From Candidatus Desulfosporosinus nitrosoreducens (GTDB lineage Bacteria > Bacillota > Desulfitobacteriia > Desulfitobacteriales > Desulfitobacteriaceae): 64,000 bases of DNA. Positions 44,982 to 54,442 of the stretch are shown piece after piece; positions within the stretch are counted from its first letter, which is position 1; every line of letters begins with the position of its first letter. A program made the position numbers and the translations under genes. The notes under the pieces were generated by a model that saw only the letters and a program-made list of their open reading frames with translations, did no database searches and was not told the DNA's origin. The stretch is from contig NZ_JAVHUW010000059.1 of assembly GCF_030954495.1 (NCBI RefSeq), positions 1-64,000 on the forward strand, in the 5' to 3' direction.

Positions 44982-45288
44982 ATACAGAGTTCCCTCCTAA
45001 ACAAGGCCAATTACTTGCGGCGTTTTTTCCCTGAGTAAATTAATTTCTCTTTAATCCAGGTTATCCCTTCTTTTCCATGTCAGAAACTTCAAATTCCACC
45101 AATATACTATGGTCTGGCGAAAATGCTAATATAGCGGCGGAGATCCGGAAAAATAATAAGCTGGAGAGGATTGTGTCAGTATAATGGCGAAGTAATCGAA
45201 AACAGAGGGTCCGCGACATCGTGTTGGACTTCCCTTGGAAAACCCGATGTCGTGGACCCTTAGCGGACTATTAGGGGGGTTGTGTTAG
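44982..45288. other. Divergent intergenic region with long inverted repeat
   Basis: No gene. At 45206-45260 the arms AGGGTCCGCGACATCG and CGATGTCGTGGACCCT (16 bp, one wobble) enclose 23 nt, 28 nt before the GTG of the SanA-like gene. The absence of a U-tract points to a regulatory hairpin rather than a terminator. The left part should hold the ABC exporter promoter. Confidence 0.5.
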
Positions 45289-45978
45289 GTGAAAAAAGTC
45301 AAATGGTTAAAGGGACGGCTAAAAAAAATTATAGTTATTTCTCTGGCTGCACTGGCAGTATTGACAAGCGCTGCACTTGCCGTAGACCGCTATGTCGAAC
45401 ATATGGGATCAAGTTACATCCTTAATGCTAAGGATATTCCCACTGCCGATGCGATTCTGGTCTTAGGCGCCTACGTCTTTCCCGATGGGACGACGTCCTC
45501 GATGCTCACGGATCGCTTGAATGAAGGATATGAGCTTTATGAACAAGGCAAAGCGCCTAAACTATTAGTCAGCGGCGACCATGGACGAAAAGATTACGAT
45601 GAGGTCAATACCATGAAGAATTTCTTAATGAACAAAGGGGTACCGGGACAGGACATCTTTATGGATCATGCAGGCTTCAGCACCTATGAGAGTGTCTACC
45701 GGGCCAGGGATATTTTTGAAGTTCGGAAGGTCATTATCGTAACTCAGGAGTATCACCTGATGAGGGCGGTTTTTTTAGCCCGCGCTATGAGACTTGAAGC
45801 CTATGGAGTGGCTTCCGACCAACACGATTACGGCCAAGCTATGGCCTTTTATAAAGTAAGGGAAATCGCCGCCCGGAACAAAGATTTCCTCTGGGCCGAA
45901 GTATTTAAGCCTAAGCCAACCTTTTTAGGCGACTCCATACCGGTGTTTGGCGACGGCGATGTCACAGACGACAAGTAA
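45289..45978 (+). CDS. SanA/YdcF-like DUF218 envelope protein
   Basis: A 229-residue protein with one N-terminal membrane anchor (about 14-33) and an extracytoplasmic DUF218 domain. Segments: ADAILVLGAYVFPDGTTSSML, KLLVSGDHG, GVPGQDIFMDHAGFSTYES and VTQEYHLMRAVFLARA. This matches SanA, a family linked to envelope barrier and vancomycin tolerance in enterobacteria. Start GTG 45289 follows a G-rich site. It is monocistronic and the last gene before the AT-rich island. Confidence 0.88.
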   Translation: MKKVKWLKGRLKKIIVISLAALAVLTSAALAVDRYVEHMGSSYILNAKDIPTADAILVLGAYVFPDGTTSSMLTDRLNEGYELYEQGKAPKLLVSGDHGRKDYDEVNTMKNFLMNKGVPGQDIFMDHAGFSTYESVYRARDIFEVRKVIIVTQEYHLMRAVFLARAMRLEAYGVASDQHDYGQAMAFYKVREIAARNKDFLWAEVFKPKPTFLGDSIPVFGDGDVTDDK

Positions 45979-46183
45979 ATCCAGGAAAACCGACCTGGCC
46001 ACGCCTAAGGCTTTGTAGAGACCTTCTTGTTTTTTAGTCGCCTTACCTAAGATCCGCTCATGCCCGAGAGCCTTAAACACTTAATTGTATCCCTATTTTC
46101 AAAACTTATGATACCTTATTAGAGCATTGAAAACCTTATGGAAAAATTATATATCACAAATTCAAAATTTCATAATAAACGAA

Positions 46184-46837
46184 TCATTTCTTTTTAGCTT
46201 CAACATATAACATGTTATGATAATGTTCTTTTCCTCCATGATTTTCATATTCTTTAATTTCCCCAATCGTAATAACCGTAAAATATCTTTCAATTAATTC
46301 TTGCATACTTGTTTGTGTAAAATAATGTATTGGACGTCCTTTTTTACTCTCATAAATGTTGTTTGCGACCTTTTTACCTTTACCATAATCAGGATCATTT
46401 ACAGACATTGAGGTAAGGACTAGCACACCGTTTTCATTTAACAAACTACAATAGATTTCACTGATTATATCAGCATCAGACTTATCATAAAGATGAAGCA
46501 TATTTATAGAGAGTATTCCATCAAATTTATTATCGATTTTTTCCTTTAAGACATCTTGACATTTATATTGTAAAGACAACCTCCTTGGGGCCGCTATCTT
46601 ATCGGCAATCATAATTGCTTCGTCTGATATATCAACACCAAAAACGCGAAAACCCTGTAAAGCCAGATATAGACTATTACGCCCATAACCGCATCCTGGA
46701 ACTAACAATTCTTTTGAATTGCTTTTCATAAATATATTAACGGATCTTTTTGCGGCCAAACACGGATGTTCCCCCCATATCATTCCTTCGATAGAATATC
46801 TATTATTCCAGTATTCCTGTAGTGAATTAACAGCCAA
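46184..46837 (-). CDS. Class I SAM-dependent methyltransferase A (217 aa)
   Basis: Rossmann-fold methyltransferase of 217 residues. N-terminal EYWNNRYSIEGMIWGEHP resembles the TehB/thiopurine-type group. Motif I LLVPGCGYGRNSLYL (about 45-59) and the acidic VFGVDIS end of strand 2 are clear. Start TTG 46837 has GGGAGG. It is the last gene of the island's main operon, 12 nt after the first dehydratase large subunit. It is a paralogue of methyltransferase B (same length and N-terminal pattern). A carboxylate or thiol acceptor is possible; none is proven. Confidence 0.85.
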   Translation of the reverse strand: MAVNSLQEYWNNRYSIEGMIWGEHPCLAAKRSVNIFMKSNSKELLVPGCGYGRNSLYLALQGFRVFGVDISDEAIMIADKIAAPRRLSLQYKCQDVLKEKIDNKFDGILSINMLHLYDKSDADIISEIYCSLLNENGVLVLTSMSVNDPDYGKGKKVANNIYESKKGRPIHYFTQTSMQELIERYFTVITIGEIKEYENHGGKEHYHNMLYVEAKKK

Positions 46838-46849
46838 TGTAATACCTCC

Positions 46850-48106
46850 CTAAGAAAAATAATACCTAGGATCAACTATTTTACCTTCTAAAACTGAGAC
46901 GGCAACAGTCGCAGGTGAGGCGAGGAAAACCTCCGATTTAGGGCTACCCATACGACCTAAAAAATTACGGTTATTAGTAGCAATAACTCTCTCCCCATCT
47001 GAAACTATTCCGCCGCTTCTACCACAACATAGCCCACACGCAGGCGGATTAACTATTGCCCCAGCTTCAACTAATATTCCAATGATTCCTTTTTTAACGG
47101 CTTCTGCATAGATGCTTCTGCTAGCCGGAGTAACAACAAGCTTAGTGTATTGAGCAATCTTACGACCTTTTAATATACTGGCCGCTATTTCCAAATCCTC
47201 TAACCTACCATTTGTACATGACCCAATGAAACCTTGGTCTATTTTTGCTCCTTCCATTTCTTCCACACCAGTAATATTATCTACGCTAGACGGGCACGCG
47301 ACTAAAGGTTTAAACTTAGATGCATCGTATTCAAAAACCTTCTCATAACAGGCATCTGGATCACTTCTTAAATCTCTGTAATCATCGTCCCCAAGCCCAC
47401 TAAATTTAAATGTCTTTTCATCAGGTTCAATAATACCAACTTTTGCTCCGGCCTCTACCGCCATATTGGAAAGCGTCATTCGTGACGATACACTTAATCC
47501 CTCAACAGTTGTACCACCGAATTCCATAGCTTTATATGTCGCGCCATCAGCTCCAATATCACCAATAATTCTAAGAATAATATCTTTAGAAAATACTCCC
47601 TTAGGCAAGTTTCCATCTATGTTAAACTTGATAGTGGGAGGAACCTTTATCCATAGTTCTCCTGTGCCAAAAATTGCGGCCATTTCTGTATAACCAATTC
47701 CGGTAGCAAAAGCACCTACTGCTCCATATGTAGTTGTATGGGAATCAGTGCCAAAAGCAACTTGACCAGGAACCACATACTGTAATTCAGCCATCAATTG
47801 GTGGCAGACTCCATCGGAGCGATGAATTGTTCTGATACACTGCTCTTCCACAAAACTTTCTGTTATTTTATGATGTCGAAAATCTTCAATGAAACTAGTT
47901 GGGACAAGATGATCAAACACAAAAACAATCTTCTCAGGATCCCAAACCTTTTCGAATCCCATTTCCCTAAATTTACCGATAACAAAAGGCGCAAATAAAT
48001 CATGAACCATAACCTTATCTACATTTACAGTTATAATATTACCCGGTTTCAGATGATTTTCACCTGTATTTTTCATCAGTATTTTTTCAGTTAGTGTATA
48101 ACCCAC
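46850..48106 (-). CDS. Aconitase/isopropylmalate dehydratase-type large subunit 1
   Basis: [4Fe-4S] hydro-lyase large subunit, 418 residues, of the split LeuC/homoaconitase (HACN) type. Seen: FGTDSHTTTYGAVGAFATGIG (about 107-127), the first cluster Cys in GSCTNGRLEDL and the paired cluster Cys in ACGLCCG, then NRNFLGRMGS. All three cluster-ligand Cys are present, so it should be active. It pairs with small subunit 1, which ends 33 nt upstream. Start GTG 48106 has AAAGGAAG. No isopropylmalate synthase or dehydrogenase lies nearby, so leucine synthesis is unlikely as its role. Confidence 0.88.
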   Translation of the reverse strand: MGYTLTEKILMKNTGENHLKPGNIITVNVDKVMVHDLFAPFVIGKFREMGFEKVWDPEKIVFVFDHLVPTSFIEDFRHHKITESFVEEQCIRTIHRSDGVCHQLMAELQYVVPGQVAFGTDSHTTTYGAVGAFATGIGYTEMAAIFGTGELWIKVPPTIKFNIDGNLPKGVFSKDIILRIIGDIGADGATYKAMEFGGTTVEGLSVSSRMTLSNMAVEAGAKVGIIEPDEKTFKFSGLGDDDYRDLRSDPDACYEKVFEYDASKFKPLVACPSSVDNITGVEEMEGAKIDQGFIGSCTNGRLEDLEIAASILKGRKIAQYTKLVVTPASRSIYAEAVKKGIIGILVEAGAIVNPPACGLCCGRSGGIVSDGERVIATNNRNFLGRMGSPKSEVFLASPATVAVSVLEGKIVDPRYYFS

Positions 48107-48139
48107 ACTAATACTTCCTTTCGCTGCAAAATTATCAAA

Positions 48140-48634
48140 TCATTTAACATTACGTTTCTTCATAAAAGAAACTAACCCTCCGGCTTCTACCATTTGTAAA
48201 AGATTTTCCGGGATGGACGATATGTTAAAAGATTTATTGTTCAATAAAATCTTGTTGGTTTCCAGATTTACAGATAAAATGTCACCTTCCTGACAAGAAT
48301 CATAAAGTTCCATATTTTCAAAAAGCAATAAACCATTATTAAAAGCATTTCTATAAAAAATTCTCGCATATGATTTTGCAATAATACAACTTAACTTTAG
48401 AGCTGCTAGAATTTCTGGCGCCTGTTCCCGCGATGAGCCGCATCCAAAATTTCTACCTGCAACAACTATATCACCAGGCTTGATCAATTCCGATAAATCA
48501 GGCCTTAAAGGACTAAACGTATACTTCTTCATGTCTTCTACAGACTTAAAAGCAAGAAACTGAGTAGGAATAATAATATCAGTATCAATATCATCGCCTA
48601 ATTTCCACACTCGTCCTTCGAAAATTCTATTCAT
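48140..48634 (-). CDS. Aconitase/isopropylmalate dehydratase-type small subunit 1
   Basis: Swivel-domain subunit of 164 residues. The N-terminal GDDIDTDIIIPTQFLAFKS contains the region that sets substrate choice in LeuD/HacB proteins; FLAFKS is unlike the loops I recall for isopropylmalate (YLV-type) or homoaconitate (YLRT-type) enzymes. The active-site GCGSSREQAP is intact. ATG 48634 overlaps the stop of large subunit 2 in TGATG, so translation is coupled to that gene. AAGGAGG lies 8 nt upstream. Confidence 0.88.
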   Translation of the reverse strand: MNRIFEGRVWKLGDDIDTDIIIPTQFLAFKSVEDMKKYTFSPLRPDLSELIKPGDIVVAGRNFGCGSSREQAPEILAALKLSCIIAKSYARIFYRNAFNNGLLLFENMELYDSCQEGDILSVNLETNKILLNNKSFNISSIPENLLQMVEAGGLVSFMKKRNVK

Positions 48635-49887
48635 CAATCAATCCTCCTTGGATCAGTTATCTTACCTGTTAGGGCCGAAGCTGCAACAGTTGCTGCAGAA
48701 GCGAGATATACATTCGAATCCGCATGTCCCGCCCTTCCTTTAAAGTTTCTTGTACCGGTCGAAATAAGCGTTTCTCCTTCACCTATAACTCCTTGGCATC
48801 CTCCCCAACAAACACTACAATTAGGATTCAGCGTAATGGCCCCACTATCTATGAAAATATCTATTAATCCTTCTTCTAATGCTTCTAAAAATGTTCTTTT
48901 GGAAGCAGGAGAAATTAATAATTTCACAAAAGGATTTATTTTTTTCCCTTTTAGTATTTGTGCCGCTACTCGGAGCTCTTCTATCCTGCCGTTGTTACAT
49001 GAACCAATAAAACACTGGTCAACTTTAACTTCGCCAATTTCTGTAACTGGAACAACATTATCAACAAGATGAGGTTTGGCTACCATAGGTTCTAATTCAT
49101 CAAGGTTGTATCTATATATCTTCTCAAAATGCGCATCATTATCACTTTTATATAAATTCATCATCTGACGACCCATAGACCGTACATATTCGACGACAAG
49201 CTCGTCTGGTTCAACTAAACCACTCTTCGCCCCTGCTTCTACCGCCATGTTACAAAGAACTATTCTGTCGTCAATGGTTAGCTTTTTAAATGCGGACCCA
49301 CTAAATTCCATGATTTTGTAATTAGCACCATTGGCTCCTATGTCACCTATAATTTTTAAGATTAAATCTCTCGCATATGTACCGATTTTAAAATCACCTT
49401 CAATAATAAACTTAAAAGTTTCCGGGACCATTAACCATAGTTCTCCCCTATTCATCACCGAAGTAAAATCCGTGCAACCAACACCTGTCCCAAAAGCTCC
49501 GAGTCCGCCATAAGAACAAGTATGTGAGTCAGCTGCAATAATCAGCTGCCCAGGCACGATATAGTCCTCAACCATAATTTGATGACAAATGCCAGCACCT
49601 TCGTAAAAAGGTAAATTATAATTTTGAGAGAAATTTCGCATTTTTTTATGAACTTCAGCTGTTTTGGCGCTTTCTGATGGAACATTATGATCTATAATAA
49701 ACACAACCTTTTTCGGGTCGAACACCTTTTCTGCTTTCAACTGCTTTTCAAAGATATCTATACTGATATGTGTTGTGGCATCATTAGTCATACATAAATC
49801 AACTCTAGCGTTAATTATTTCTCCAGGCTTAACGCTCTCCTTTCCACTGGCCCTTGCTAAAATTTTTTCTCCAATTGTCATTCCCAT
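48634..49887 (-). CDS. Aconitase/isopropylmalate dehydratase-type large subunit 2
   Basis: Large subunit of 417 residues. AADSHTCSYGGLGAFGTGVG, GSCNNGRIEEL with the first cluster Cys, and CSVCWGGCQG with the other cluster Cys plus an extra Cys distinguish it from large subunit 1. NRNF is changed to TRNFKGRAG. It pairs with small subunit 2, ending 14 nt upstream. AAAGGTGG precedes ATG 49887. The relatedness to large subunit 3 (same CSxCxGxCQG pattern) suggests duplication within this pathway. Confidence 0.88.
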   Translation of the reverse strand: MGMTIGEKILARASGKESVKPGEIINARVDLCMTNDATTHISIDIFEKQLKAEKVFDPKKVVFIIDHNVPSESAKTAEVHKKMRNFSQNYNLPFYEGAGICHQIMVEDYIVPGQLIIAADSHTCSYGGLGAFGTGVGCTDFTSVMNRGELWLMVPETFKFIIEGDFKIGTYARDLILKIIGDIGANGANYKIMEFSGSAFKKLTIDDRIVLCNMAVEAGAKSGLVEPDELVVEYVRSMGRQMMNLYKSDNDAHFEKIYRYNLDELEPMVAKPHLVDNVVPVTEIGEVKVDQCFIGSCNNGRIEELRVAAQILKGKKINPFVKLLISPASKRTFLEALEEGLIDIFIDSGAITLNPNCSVCWGGCQGVIGEGETLISTGTRNFKGRAGHADSNVYLASAATVAASALTGKITDPRRID

Positions 49888-49901
49888 AACCTAACCACCT
49901 T

Positions 49902-50393
49902 TTATTTTTGATTTAAAAATCCAATTAAGCCATTTGCTTCTAAAATTTTTATGACATGTTCCGGCAACTTAGTAGATGTATACTGCTTATCTGCTTTTAG
50001 ACTTTTAATGATTCCTCTACTAAAGTCTATTTCTAAAACATCCTCATTTTCCACATGGTCATATATCTCTTTACATACAATAACAGGCAATCCGATATTA
50101 ATAGCATTTCTAAAAAAGATTCTCGCAAATGATTTAGCTACAATGCTACTTATCCCCAAAGCTTTTAGTACTAGAGGAGCTTGTTCCCGCGAAGAACCCG
50201 AACCAAAATTCTCTCCACCCACAATAATGTCACCTAAACTTACTTTAGACGCAAAATCTTTGTCCAGCGGTTCAAAAGCAAACTGCTTCATCTCCTCAAT
50301 CGTTGAAAGCAGCATATATTGTGATGGGATTATCTGATCAGTATCTACATCATTGCCAAATTTCCATACTCTACCTTTAATCATTCCTACCAT
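49902..50393 (-). CDS. Aconitase/isopropylmalate dehydratase-type small subunit 2
   Basis: Swivel subunit of 163 residues: NDVDTDQIIPSQYMLLST at the N-terminus (specificity-loop region) and the active-site GSGSSREQAP. It overlaps the end of methyltransferase B by 17 nt, so translation is coupled. An alternative ATG lies at 50384. It forms a heterodimer or tetramer with large subunit 2. The loop residues differ from those of small subunit 1, implying a different substrate. Confidence 0.88.
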   Translation of the reverse strand: MVGMIKGRVWKFGNDVDTDQIIPSQYMLLSTIEEMKQFAFEPLDKDFASKVSLGDIIVGGENFGSGSSREQAPLVLKALGISSIVAKSFARIFFRNAINIGLPVIVCKEIYDHVENEDVLEIDFSRGIIKSLKADKQYTSTKLPEHVIKILEANGLIGFLNQK

Positions 50394-51030
50394 TCCTCTT
50401 TCTTACAAATAATAAATAACTCTTATGCTTATGGATTCCATCATGGTCATGAATTTCTTCTATATCATGAATGGCCATAATTTCAAAATCTTTAAATTCA
50501 TTATAAATAGCCTCTTTGGAGTAATAATATTTCATTACACCCCTCGCATTAACAAAACAATTAGTATCCTTTGTTTCTCCTTTCCCAAAATCCACGTCTT
50601 CAATAGATGCCACACTAAAAACTAAAATACCCCCTGGTTTAATAAGCCTCGAAGTTTCCTTGATGAGTTTAAAGCGAAGATCTTTCAATAATAAGTGCAA
50701 GATAAAATTACCAAAAACATAGTCAAAACTTGAAGTTTGAAAAGGCAAGTGTAGAATATCCCCTATCATAAATTTAACATCTGGATATTGCTTTTTTGCC
50801 ATCGCAATTCCTTCTGCAGAAATATCTATTCCAGTTGTATCAAAACCATTATCCGTAAAATATTTGCTGTCTCTGCCATACCCGCAAGCAATGTCTAGAA
50901 TCTTCCCCTTCTTAAATCCTCTAGCTGATAAAAAACTTTCCGTAATAAGGGCAGATTTACTTGGCTCATTTCCCCATATATGTCCTTTTTCCTTAAATTT
51001 CTTATCCCAATAATCTTCAATGGTTTTCAC
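50377..51030 (-). CDS. Class I SAM-dependent methyltransferase B (217 aa)
   Basis: Methyltransferase of 217 residues, a paralogue of A, starting GTG 51030 behind GAAGGTGA. Motif I is ILDIACGYGRDSKYF (about 43-57), motif II acidic loop TTGIDIS, and post-motif GDILHLPF. Its C-terminal ends in a basic tail. It is the first gene of the sub-operon small subunit 2, large subunit 2, small 1, large 1, methyltransferase A, which places a methylation step before and after two isomerisations. Confidence 0.87.
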   Translation of the reverse strand: MKTIEDYWDKKFKEKGHIWGNEPSKSALITESFLSARGFKKGKILDIACGYGRDSKYFTDNGFDTTGIDISAEGIAMAKKQYPDVKFMIGDILHLPFQTSSFDYVFGNFILHLLLKDLRFKLIKETSRLIKPGGILVFSVASIEDVDFGKGETKDTNCFVNARGVMKYYYSKEAIYNEFKDFEIMAIHDIEEIHDHDGIHKHKSYLLFVRKRNGRND

Positions 51031-51202
51031 GTTTATTCACCTTCTTTGAAATATAATTTATATATCTCCAAAACATTGTAATATTCCTTCTGCAGAAACT
51101 AAGATTTTTCTGTATTTGTAGTAATGAGTACAATACCTTGCTGAAACATCAAAAAATGCCTACATTTATATCACTTTTAAAACATTAATCGTCATATCCA
51201 AA

Positions 51203-52420
51203 TCAATCATTAGTGTAAATATAACCAAGTTTGGTACTATCATATAAAACCGTATTTAAACGGCTATTTATTAGGGCATTTTTAAATTCTTCATTCAATA
51301 AATATTGTTCAGCATTTAATACTACTCTATGTTCCCCATTGTCAAATATATATTTTTTTAATGGTTCCAGACATCCCTTTAAAGAAGAAAATAAGGATGT
51401 ATTGGGATATACCTCCAATTTGAACAGAACTGATTCCGTATTGGGATGTCCAATTTTTTCAACATTATGTAAAAACTCTACAGCTTCATCAACATCAGTC
51501 TGAGACAAATTATTCCAACCATATATAAATGGCAAACCTAACGAAATATGATAGTCCTTCGCTAACTCTATAATTCTAAGAATAATATCTTTTTCAATAC
51601 CCTTCTTCATATATTGGAGCATTTTATATGAAGGAAATTCTACCCCTACTACAAATCTTAACTGTGAGGGATGAGGGCCATTGCCTTCTTCCAAGTTTTT
51701 TAATACTTCTGGAAGTAGATCAATAATTTCTTTACTTGCTCTAAGAAAAAAATCATATACTATGTCTTTTCTTCTTAACAATCTTGGAAGTTCATATTTC
51801 AGAAACTTAGGAGTGATACTGGGAATATTTAAACGGATAATTTTTTTTAGATTACTATAATTATCATTAATTTTAAGGTTATCAATTGAATTGTTTAATC
51901 CCTTATTCAAATCCTTTGTATAACCTTCACAGAAAATACATTTATTCCAATAGCAGCGATGGTCTAAATGATATGTAAATCTTACTGCTTTTTTACCTTT
52001 AATATATTCTTTGGGATATTCAATACCCCATGTTTTACTTAGTGTATTTTTGTTCAAAATAACTTCTTCAGCATTTTTATTCGTTAAATTTAAATTAACC
52101 GGTAAATCTTGACCACTGTAATTGCCTGAACGAATAACCGGTCCCCCTACATTAAATTCAATATCAGGATATTTTTGAGCCCAATAATACGTTTGCAATA
52201 AGTGCGGATAATAAAATGCACTTACGTAAACTTTTCCTTTTTTTATTGGAAGTTCATTCTTCCCCATTTCGCTTTGATTATTAAATTGAGTTGCCCAGTA
52301 AAAATCGCCAATTTTTTTACATTCATTATAAACATTTGAAAGACCGTTATTTAAATTTAATAACGTATTATCATGGGAATCTTCCTGAGCAAATTGAAGA
52401 AATAGAATATCTTTGCCCAA
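51203..52420 (-). CDS. Radical SAM protein with CX4CX2C motif
   Basis: A 405-residue protein with an N-terminal domain reminiscent of the B12-binding-type domain of radical SAM enzymes (about 1-130), then a radical SAM barrel. The cluster motif is CYWNKCIFC (Cys156, Cys161, Cys164), spaced C-x4-C-x2-C rather than the canonical C-x3-C-x2-C. Start TTG 52420 has a strong AAGGAGG. There are no C-terminal SPASM cysteines. It is flanked by gaps of about 170 bp, inside the island. A radical C-methylation or rearrangement is possible; the reaction is unknown. Confidence 0.8.
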   Translation of the reverse strand: MGKDILFLQFAQEDSHDNTLLNLNNGLSNVYNECKKIGDFYWATQFNNQSEMGKNELPIKKGKVYVSAFYYPHLLQTYYWAQKYPDIEFNVGGPVIRSGNYSGQDLPVNLNLTNKNAEEVILNKNTLSKTWGIEYPKEYIKGKKAVRFTYHLDHRCYWNKCIFCEGYTKDLNKGLNNSIDNLKINDNYSNLKKIIRLNIPSITPKFLKYELPRLLRRKDIVYDFFLRASKEIIDLLPEVLKNLEEGNGPHPSQLRFVVGVEFPSYKMLQYMKKGIEKDIILRIIELAKDYHISLGLPFIYGWNNLSQTDVDEAVEFLHNVEKIGHPNTESVLFKLEVYPNTSLFSSLKGCLEPLKKYIFDNGEHRVVLNAEQYLLNEEFKNALINSRLNTVLYDSTKLGYIYTND

Positions 52421-52549
52421 AGTCTCTTTCCTCCTTAATTTTTACGCTTTATCCATTCTATGGTTATACATTGCAAGAATAATATGACAAACGTATTTGA
52501 ATATTTTTGGGAGAATTCTGATTGAGGCTAATTTTCTAATGTACGTAAA

Positions 52550-53389
52550 TCATGTTGACATAAATTCAACGATCAAATTCAAGAAATTACTATAGCCTTT
52601 TTCCAAATGTATAGCATGCCCACCAAAAACTTTTATGATTTTTTTATCTTTGCAAGATAGCCTTTTGTAAAACAAATCTAAATCCTTCTCATCTATTGTT
52701 CTATCATCTGTGCCGTAAATTAACATTGTCGGGCAAATTATCTTTTCCGGATGAATAAAAAAAGAATGTGCAAGGATCTCTTGACGAGGACTATTCGGAC
52801 TATCTGGGTCAATAAGCATTATTTGTTGTATATAATTTTCCAACGCCTCAGGAATTATAGTTTCATTATTCGTAAAATCACTCCTGATAAAAGATAAGTC
52901 ATGCTTTTTTCTTTTTTCATCCAGATTAAATTCAAAACCCTGTTTATTCCATCGCGAGAAGTGCCATTTGAACCCATACAAAATTAGTTTTATGATATCA
53001 TCAGAATGTTTAGCACTATATAATCCTGCTACCTGTGCTCCCCATGACCAACCAAGTATGTTTAGCTTTTTCAGACCATCTTTTTTCATAAAATAGTCAA
53101 TTGATATTTCGACGCTTTCAAGCGATGTTTGAACAGTCACTTCGTTTTCAGCTTCAAACAATTGTGATTTTCCATATCCCAGGTAATCGCAGGCATATAC
53201 ATTAAACCCTTCTTTAGCCAAATGCTCAGCAAAACTAATCCCTTCAATTGTAGTAAAAAAAGCAGGGATACAAGAATACGATATTCCATGGCAGAGAAAA
53301 ACCGCCAAATTTTCTGGGGAATTATATATAGAATATACCGCTATTTTATTTCTAGTGGGGGTTTCTAAAAATGAGGTCTTTAATTTCAT
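52550..53389 (-). CDS. Alpha/beta hydrolase
   Basis: Serine-hydrolase fold of 279 residues from ATG 53389 (AGGA upstream; the 53407 ATG has no site). The nucleophile elbow is GWSWG (Ser about 108), the acid Asp lies in YGTDDRTID and the catalytic His in GGHAIHLEKG. HGISY near residue 33 gives the oxyanion HG. There is no signal peptide. It is inside the island; it could cleave or form an ester or thioester in the pathway, for example demethylating or releasing a methyl ester intermediate. The reaction is inferred only. Confidence 0.85.
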   Translation of the reverse strand: MKLKTSFLETPTRNKIAVYSIYNSPENLAVFLCHGISYSCIPAFFTTIEGISFAEHLAKEGFNVYACDYLGYGKSQLFEAENEVTVQTSLESVEISIDYFMKKDGLKKLNILGWSWGAQVAGLYSAKHSDDIIKLILYGFKWHFSRWNKQGFEFNLDEKRKKHDLSFIRSDFTNNETIIPEALENYIQQIMLIDPDSPNSPRQEILAHSFFIHPEKIICPTMLIYGTDDRTIDEKDLDLFYKRLSCKDKKIIKVFGGHAIHLEKGYSNFLNLIVEFMST

Positions 53390-53550
53390 TTGTTCCTTTT
53401 CCTTCATACTTATATATCTGAGAAATTACTACGGATTAAGTCATATTAATAAAGCAACTCTTTAAGCAATAACGCTAACTATGAATTTATAAATAAATTT
53501 CTTTAAAATTTAATTTTAAATCTAAAATATATAATTAATGTGTAGATACT

Positions 53551-54417
53551 TCACTTTTTAAGGTCATATATATAGTAGCCTTTTTCCTTTAGGGTGACAA
53601 CTGTTGTATCCCGGATTACATTTTCAATTGAAAAATACCTTTTAAATAAAGATTCAGTTCCATCTTTAGTATCTATCCAATATTTTTGATTAAATTTCTC
53701 CACTAAGTTATATGACCTAGTTAAAAGTTCAACTGCATTATCATTTATGTGACTAAATTCTCCATTGATACGATAGTTGGTCATTTCATCAAGCAATTTT
53801 CCCCACTCTAGAATCTTTGATTTAGGATCCCAATACTTGAGTCCTGCCGTACTTCTAAAATTATTGACATCTTCCTTTGTAATAACTTCACCATGGACAT
53901 ATTCATCAATTAATTGATCAAGGCTTCTTATTTTTGTATTTTCGTCTATGCAATAAACTCGATTAAGCCAATGGCCACCTGGTTTTAACATTTCTTTAAT
54001 TTTACTAAGAAACAAATCGTGCTCATCCGGAAATATGTTACATATCACAAGGTCACTAATAACAATATCAAAATACTCAGGCTTAAGAGGTGTATCCTGC
54101 CAATAGGAGATAACCCAGATCTCATTGTTACTTTTTGCCTTCATTAAATTCGTCATGGCTAGAACCATGTTAATAGTTTTATCAATCAATGTAACCCTAA
54201 ACCGTTTGTCCTCTGCAAACATATCCCGAATTTCTGGAGTTGCTCCCAGTAAAAGTACTTCTAGTCTGTCTTTCTGATTTAAACCAACTCTTTGATATAC
54301 TATTTTTTTAAAGTTCTTAATATCATTTTCTGAAGGCCTCCCGGGAGGGGCAAATAACTCATCCCAACTCTTGCATGTATTCTCCCATGAATTAAAAACA
54401 TCCTGGTTTTTCTCCAT
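53551..54417 (-). CDS. Class I SAM-dependent methyltransferase C (288 aa)
   Basis: Larger methyltransferase of 288 residues, not closely like A or B. N-terminal WDELFAPPGRPSENDIKNFKKI is followed by motif I VLLLGATPEIRDM (about 53-65) and VTLIDKT; the strand-4 region reads DIVISDLVICNIF, and LKPGGHW follows. ATG 54417 has AGGGGG 10 nt upstream. It lies 26 nt after small subunit 3, so it closes the third dehydratase unit. This pattern, with one methyltransferase beside each dehydratase pair, is consistent across the island. Confidence 0.85.
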   Translation of the reverse strand: MEKNQDVFNSWENTCKSWDELFAPPGRPSENDIKNFKKIVYQRVGLNQKDRLEVLLLGATPEIRDMFAEDKRFRVTLIDKTINMVLAMTNLMKAKSNNEIWVISYWQDTPLKPEYFDIVISDLVICNIFPDEHDLFLSKIKEMLKPGGHWLNRVYCIDENTKIRSLDQLIDEYVHGEVITKEDVNNFRSTAGLKYWDPKSKILEWGKLLDEMTNYRINGEFSHINDNAVELLTRSYNLVEKFNQKYWIDTKDGTESLFKRYFSIENVIRDTTVVTLKEKGYYIYDLKK

Positions 54418-54442
54418 TTGCTATACCCCCTAATTAAAATGT

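Noticed and set aside
45979..46183. About 40-codon frame on the - strand reading into antisense of the SanA-like gene
   Set aside because: Looks somewhat protein-like but continues antisense to a clear gene and has no site or known relative.
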